From: Bacteroidales bacterium UBA2287
GTDB taxonomy: Bacteria > Bacteroidota > Bacteroidia > Bacteroidales > Tenuifilaceae
Direction: 5' to 3'
DNA length: 26,619 bases
Assembly (NCBI GenBank): GCA_002345675.1
Contig: DDWL01000032.1
Coordinates: 1-26,619, forward strand
The first letter of the stretch is position 1, and every line of letters starts with the position of its first letter. Position numbers and translations under genes: made by a program. The notes below the pieces were generated by a model. The model had not been told where the DNA came from and made no database searches. It saw only the letters and a program-made list of their open reading frames with translations. Below, piece by piece: positions 23,464-26,619 of this stretch.

Positions 23464-24777
23464 ATGAATGGCAGCATAACAATACCCATTAAGGACGTAA
23501 AAGTTCTTGCTTACCAGCTCTGCAGAGCATTGGCCAAGGTTAAGTATGGCTTAGTGCTTTATAGCAACGGGTACAGCTTTAATAATCCTGTTAGCGATAG
23601 CTTACGCAAGTACGATTTGCTTGCAGCAGTAGGGTCGAAGCGTATTATTGAGCCTTCCGAAAGGCGTTTTGAGCTTTTAAATGCCGAAGCAACTCAAAAA
23701 TCGTGGCTTTTTGGTTTTTTGGGGTACGATTTGAAGAATGAAGTTGAAAACCTTTCGTCGGGAAACGCCGATAACCTCGACTTTCCCGAAATGCTTTTTT
23801 TTGATCCCGAATGGGTTTTTGCAGTTCAAAACGGTGTTCTCACCATTTATTTCGATACCTGTTTGCACTCAAAGTCGATGGCTGGTAGCATGTACGATAG
23901 CGTTATGAAATCGTCACGAGTTGCAAACACATTTACCAAAAACCCTGAACTTATTGCTCGTACGAGCAAAGAGGAGTACATTTCTACCGTCGACAAGGTG
24001 CTTGCTCACATTAAGCGTGGCGACATTTACGAAATGAACCTTTGCCAAGAGTTTTATGCCGAAAATGCCGAATTCAATCCCATTGAGAGTTTTATTAAGC
24101 TTAACGAATTTTCGCCAACTCCCTTTTCGGCTTTTGGTCGATTTAACAATAATTACGTTTTATGCGCAAGCCCCGAACGATACCTATGCAAACGTGGCGA
24201 AACCATTTCGTCGCAGCCCATTAAGGGAACTGGGCCCCGCGGTATTACTCCCGAACACGACGAGCAACTTAGAGAAAGTTTAAGGAATAACACCAAGGAG
24301 AGAGCCGAAAATATTATGATTGTCGATTTGGTGCGCAACGACCTTTCGAGGGTTGCAGCCAAAGGCAGCGTAAAAGTTGATGAACTTTGTGGCGTTTACC
24401 CATTTCGACAGGTTAACCAGCTTATTTCAACTGTTTCGTGCAAACTACGACCCGAACTAAATGGCGTTGATGCCATAAAAGCTTCGTTTCCAATGGGATC
24501 GATGACGGGTGCCCCCAAAATAAGGGCTATGGAGCTAATCGACAAATACGAAAGCACAAAGCGAGGACTTTTCTCGGGTGCTATTGGGTATTTCGACCCT
24601 GACGGCGATTTCGATTTTAATGTTGTAATCCGTTCGCTTCTGTATAACAAAAAGAAAAAGTACCTTTCGCTAAGCGTTGGCGGGGCAATAACCATTGGTT
24701 CGAAACCCGAAGACGAATATAACGAGTGCCTTTTAAAGGCGGCGGCAGCAATGAAAATACTACAAACCGAAGCGTAA
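23464..24777 (+). CDS. pabB: Aminodeoxychorismate synthase component I (PabB)
   Basis: The 437-residue chorismate-binding enzyme makes 4-amino-4-deoxychorismate for folate synthesis, using ammonia from a PabA glutaminase. The C-terminal chorismate domain starts at about 165 (SKEEYISTVDKVLAHIKRGDIYEMNLCQ) and contains SPERY, PIKGT at 252-256, VDLVRNDLSRV and GSMTGAPK. Lysine in PIKGT marks PabB; anthranilate synthase has PIAGT. ATG 23464 is chosen over the in-frame GTG 23428 because the latter lies upstream of the -7 box. tilS begins one base after the stop codon, so the two are co-transcribed. Confidence 0.92.
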   Translation: MNGSITIPIKDVKVLAYQLCRALAKVKYGLVLYSNGYSFNNPVSDSLRKYDLLAAVGSKRIIEPSERRFELLNAEATQKSWLFGFLGYDLKNEVENLSSGNADNLDFPEMLFFDPEWVFAVQNGVLTIYFDTCLHSKSMAGSMYDSVMKSSRVANTFTKNPELIARTSKEEYISTVDKVLAHIKRGDIYEMNLCQEFYAENAEFNPIESFIKLNEFSPTPFSAFGRFNNNYVLCASPERYLCKRGETISSQPIKGTGPRGITPEHDEQLRESLRNNTKERAENIMIVDLVRNDLSRVAAKGSVKVDELCGVYPFRQVNQLISTVSCKLRPELNGVDAIKASFPMGSMTGAPKIRAMELIDKYESTKRGLFSGAIGYFDPDGDFDFNVVIRSLLYNKKKKYLSLSVGGAITIGSKPEDEYNECLLKAAAAMKILQTEA

Positions 24778-24778
24778 A

Positions 24779-26107
24779 ATGTATAGAAGTTTCCGGCATT
24801 TTATCGAAAAAAACAGCTTGCTCGAGCATAAACAACGGGTTTTGCTTGCCGTTAGCGGTGGCGCCGATTCGATGGCTATGCTGCATCTTTTTTCGCTTTG
24901 CGAATGGGATTTTGCCGTGGCGCACTGTAATTTTGGTTTGCGTAGCAGCGAATCCGATGGCGATCAGCAACTTGTCGAAAAAATGGCAAAGGAGTACGGA
25001 AAACCATTGTTTGTAAAGCGCTTCGACACAAAAAAGTATGCACAAGAAAATGGATTGTCCATTCAAGTTGCAGCACGTAATCTTCGCTACAATTGGTTCG
25101 AAGAGCTTAGCAGCACACTCAGTTTCGATGCAATTGCCATTGCCCATAATGCCAACGATGTAGCCGAAACAATGCTTATAAATCTTACACGAGGTACTGG
25201 TTTAAAGGGTTTATCGGGTATTAAGGCACGAAATGGGAAAGTAATTCGTCCTTTGCTTTTTGCAACTCGTACACAAATAGACAATTACGTAAAAGAAAAG
25301 GGATTGCAATTTCGCACCGATTCATCGAATTTGGAGAATAAGTACATTCGCAATCGCATACGCAACGAGGTTTTGCCAATACTTATTGGTATTAATCCGT
25401 CGCTAATCGATAGCTTAAACCAAACGGCAGGCTACCTGCAGCAAGCTCAAAAAGCTATTGGCGAAGACATTTCGAAATTTAAAGAAGTAGTATATTCGCA
25501 AGTGGGTTCTGAACATAGGTACTCCATTGATTATCTGATAAGTTACCAATACAATAAACTGTTTATTGCCGAAGAGTTTAGCACCTACGGATTTTCGGTG
25601 GCTATTACCGACGAAATTTACAGTTCTCTTTATGCCCAACCGGGTAAAGAGTTCCTTTCGAAAACCCATAGAATGGTGAGGGATCGAGATTTTTTAATTG
25701 TGTCTCCTATGGAAAAGCAAAATTTAAACTTTGAGGTTGAAATTTTCGAAACCACAAGTATCGTTTTCGAACCTATACCCTTAAAAATTTCGCTTATTGA
25801 AGTTGGCGAAAATTTTAAAATCGACAGGAATTCGAATACTGCCAGTATCGATTTTGCAGAGCTTAAGTTTCCTATAAAGCTAAGGGTTTGGCAAAATGGC
25901 GATCGCTTTATTCCTTACGGAATGAAGGGTAGCAAAAAGGTAAGCGACTTTTTAATTGATGAAAAAGTTCCGCTTCACCAAAAGGACTCGGTTTATGTAG
26001 TCGAATCGAACGGCGAAATTGTTTGGGTTGTTGGTTACCGAGTCGATAATAGGTATGCGGTAACAGCAAAAACGAAGTTGGTGTATAAAGTTGCTCTTAA
26101 TAAATAG
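24779..26107 (+). CDS. tilS: tRNA(Ile)-lysidine synthase
   Basis: This 442-residue enzyme attaches lysine to C34 of tRNA-Ile(CAU) and is essential for AUA decoding. The PP-loop SGGADS is at 26-31, followed by CNFGLRSSESDGDQ and a VAARNLRYNWFEEL segment, then HNANDVAETMLINLTRGTGLKGL and RPLL, all typical of TilS. The C-terminal domain ends LRVWQNGDRFIPYGMKGSKKVSDFLID and VVGYRVDNRYAVT. Length is normal for the longer form. It starts one base after pabB. Confidence 0.95.
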   Translation: MYRSFRHFIEKNSLLEHKQRVLLAVSGGADSMAMLHLFSLCEWDFAVAHCNFGLRSSESDGDQQLVEKMAKEYGKPLFVKRFDTKKYAQENGLSIQVAARNLRYNWFEELSSTLSFDAIAIAHNANDVAETMLINLTRGTGLKGLSGIKARNGKVIRPLLFATRTQIDNYVKEKGLQFRTDSSNLENKYIRNRIRNEVLPILIGINPSLIDSLNQTAGYLQQAQKAIGEDISKFKEVVYSQVGSEHRYSIDYLISYQYNKLFIAEEFSTYGFSVAITDEIYSSLYAQPGKEFLSKTHRMVRDRDFLIVSPMEKQNLNFEVEIFETTSIVFEPIPLKISLIEVGENFKIDRNSNTASIDFAELKFPIKLRVWQNGDRFIPYGMKGSKKVSDFLIDEKVPLHQKDSVYVVESNGEIVWVVGYRVDNRYAVTAKTKLVYKVALNK

Positions 26108-26142
26108 TTAGTAACCATTTTAAAACTAAACAATTAAAAATT

Positions 26143-26577
26143 ATGAAGAAGTTGTTTTTCGTTATTCTTATGTCAGTTTTATTTTTGTCGTATGGACAAA
26201 CTAAGCTAACTCAAAAGCAAATTGAAAAAAGGCATTACCAGCAGGTTATTGGCGATAATTCAAAGGACTCAATTATTCCCGACACCTATCCAATGTACCC
26301 TTACGGTATGCAGGGAGTTTTACACCATACTTCGTCAAATTTAAACTACCCTTCCGAGGCTTATAATAAAAAAATAGAGGGAACAGTTCTAATAAATTTT
26401 TTTGTAGAAACCGATGGAACTTTAGGCGATATTGAAGTTATAAAAAGCATTGAACCATCGTTAGACGCTGAAGCTATAAGAGTTTTAAAAATGCTGAAAG
26501 TTTGGGTTCCAGGGTATAAAAATGGGTTACCAGTAAGAGTAGAGTATAAGTTCCCATTTGCATTTAAAATTCGGTAA
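26143..26577 (+). CDS. Exported TonB C-terminal-domain protein
   Basis: A 144-residue protein with a signal peptide (KKLFFVILMSVLFLSYGQ) and a C-terminal domain at about 62-144 with SNLNYPSEAYNKKIEGTVLINFFVETDGTLGDIEVIKSI and AIRVLKMLKVWVPGYKNGLPVRVEYKFPFAF, the TonB/TolA C-terminal fold. It lacks the usual cytoplasmic-membrane anchor and proline-rich spacer, so it is probably a free periplasmic domain rather than an energy transducer. It lies 35 bp after tilS; the leader AAACAATTAAAAATT is A-rich. Specific partner unknown. Confidence 0.82.
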   Translation: MKKLFFVILMSVLFLSYGQTKLTQKQIEKRHYQQVIGDNSKDSIIPDTYPMYPYGMQGVLHHTSSNLNYPSEAYNKKIEGTVLINFFVETDGTLGDIEVIKSIEPSLDAEAIRVLKMLKVWVPGYKNGLPVRVEYKFPFAFKIR

Positions 26578-26601
26578 TTGGTTTATTTAACGTTTCCATG
26601 A

Positions 26602-26615
26602 TCCGCTAGCGCGGA
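26602..26615. repeat. Short palindrome TCCGCTAGCGCGGA
   Basis: TCCGC and GCGGA pair around TAGC, at the right edge. It resembles REP-like palindromes common between Bacteroidota genes; the rest lies outside the window. Confidence 0.4.
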
Positions 26616-26619
26616 ACGA

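Noticed and set aside
24617..25147. Open frame of 176 codons on the minus strand
   Set aside because: It lies antisense across the pabB-tilS junction and shows no family features; both sense genes are intact.
1..26619. tRNA or rRNA genes
   Set aside because: No cloverleaf with a CCA-type acceptor or T-loop GTTCRANNC pattern, and no rRNA signature, was seen in the intergenic stretches read by eye.

Overview
The window is a chromosomal stretch from an AT-rich member of the Bacteroidota, most likely a Bacteroidales- or Marinilabiliales-like anaerobe. Evidence: type IX secretion (T9SS) C-terminal sorting domains on several secreted proteins, a TonB-dependent receptor paired with a DUF4249 lipoprotein, Omp28-type thioredoxin-fold proteins, Bacteroidota-style -7 promoter boxes (TAnnTTTG), A-rich leaders in place of strong Shine-Dalgarno sites, and the dense intergenic repeats typical of these genomes.

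Layout. (1) 1-600: an insertion-like end or small element abuts a HEPN-domain gene that is both frameshifted and truncated. (2) 700-9437, minus strand: a purine/ureide catabolism cluster, read as xdhC, xdhA (2Fe-2S/FAD), xdhB (molybdopterin subunit), ygeY and ygeW. Two repeat-associated nuclease-like genes interrupt it: a GxxExxY protein between near-identical 90-bp quasi-palindromes, and a RAYT-type HUH transposase inside a regularly spaced array of alternating hairpins. (3) 9657-12941, plus strand: a divergent TonB-dependent receptor and DUF4249 lipoprotein pair. (4) 13100-19852, minus strand: five genes for the cell envelope, namely two large T9SS-sorted Omp28-like proteins with CxxC sites, a TlpA-like thioredoxin, a DUF6029-like outer-membrane beta-barrel and an Omp28-like lipoprotein. 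A T9SS cargo gene is transcribed divergently from this cluster. (5) 20600-23400: a plastic region with a 246-bp duplication carrying the end of a T9SS gene, an orphan secreted protein, a gene remnant, a ParE-type toxin-antitoxin pair, a small GG-leader peptide gene, three copies of one terminator hairpin, and tracts of GACTG heptads. (6) 23464-26577: housekeeping genes pabB and tilS, abutting, then a TonB-C-terminal-domain protein.

Function. The left half encodes a Rhodobacter-type two-subunit xanthine dehydrogenase with all active-site residues I can align, its cofactor-insertion factor, and two enzymes (YgeW, YgeY) that accompany anaerobic purine breakdown in other bacteria. The middle cluster looks like an extracytoplasmic thiol-disulfide or redox-dependent secretion module. 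It and the two repeat-plus-nuclease units are the parts least explained by known biology. All calls come from reading the sequence; no database search was run.
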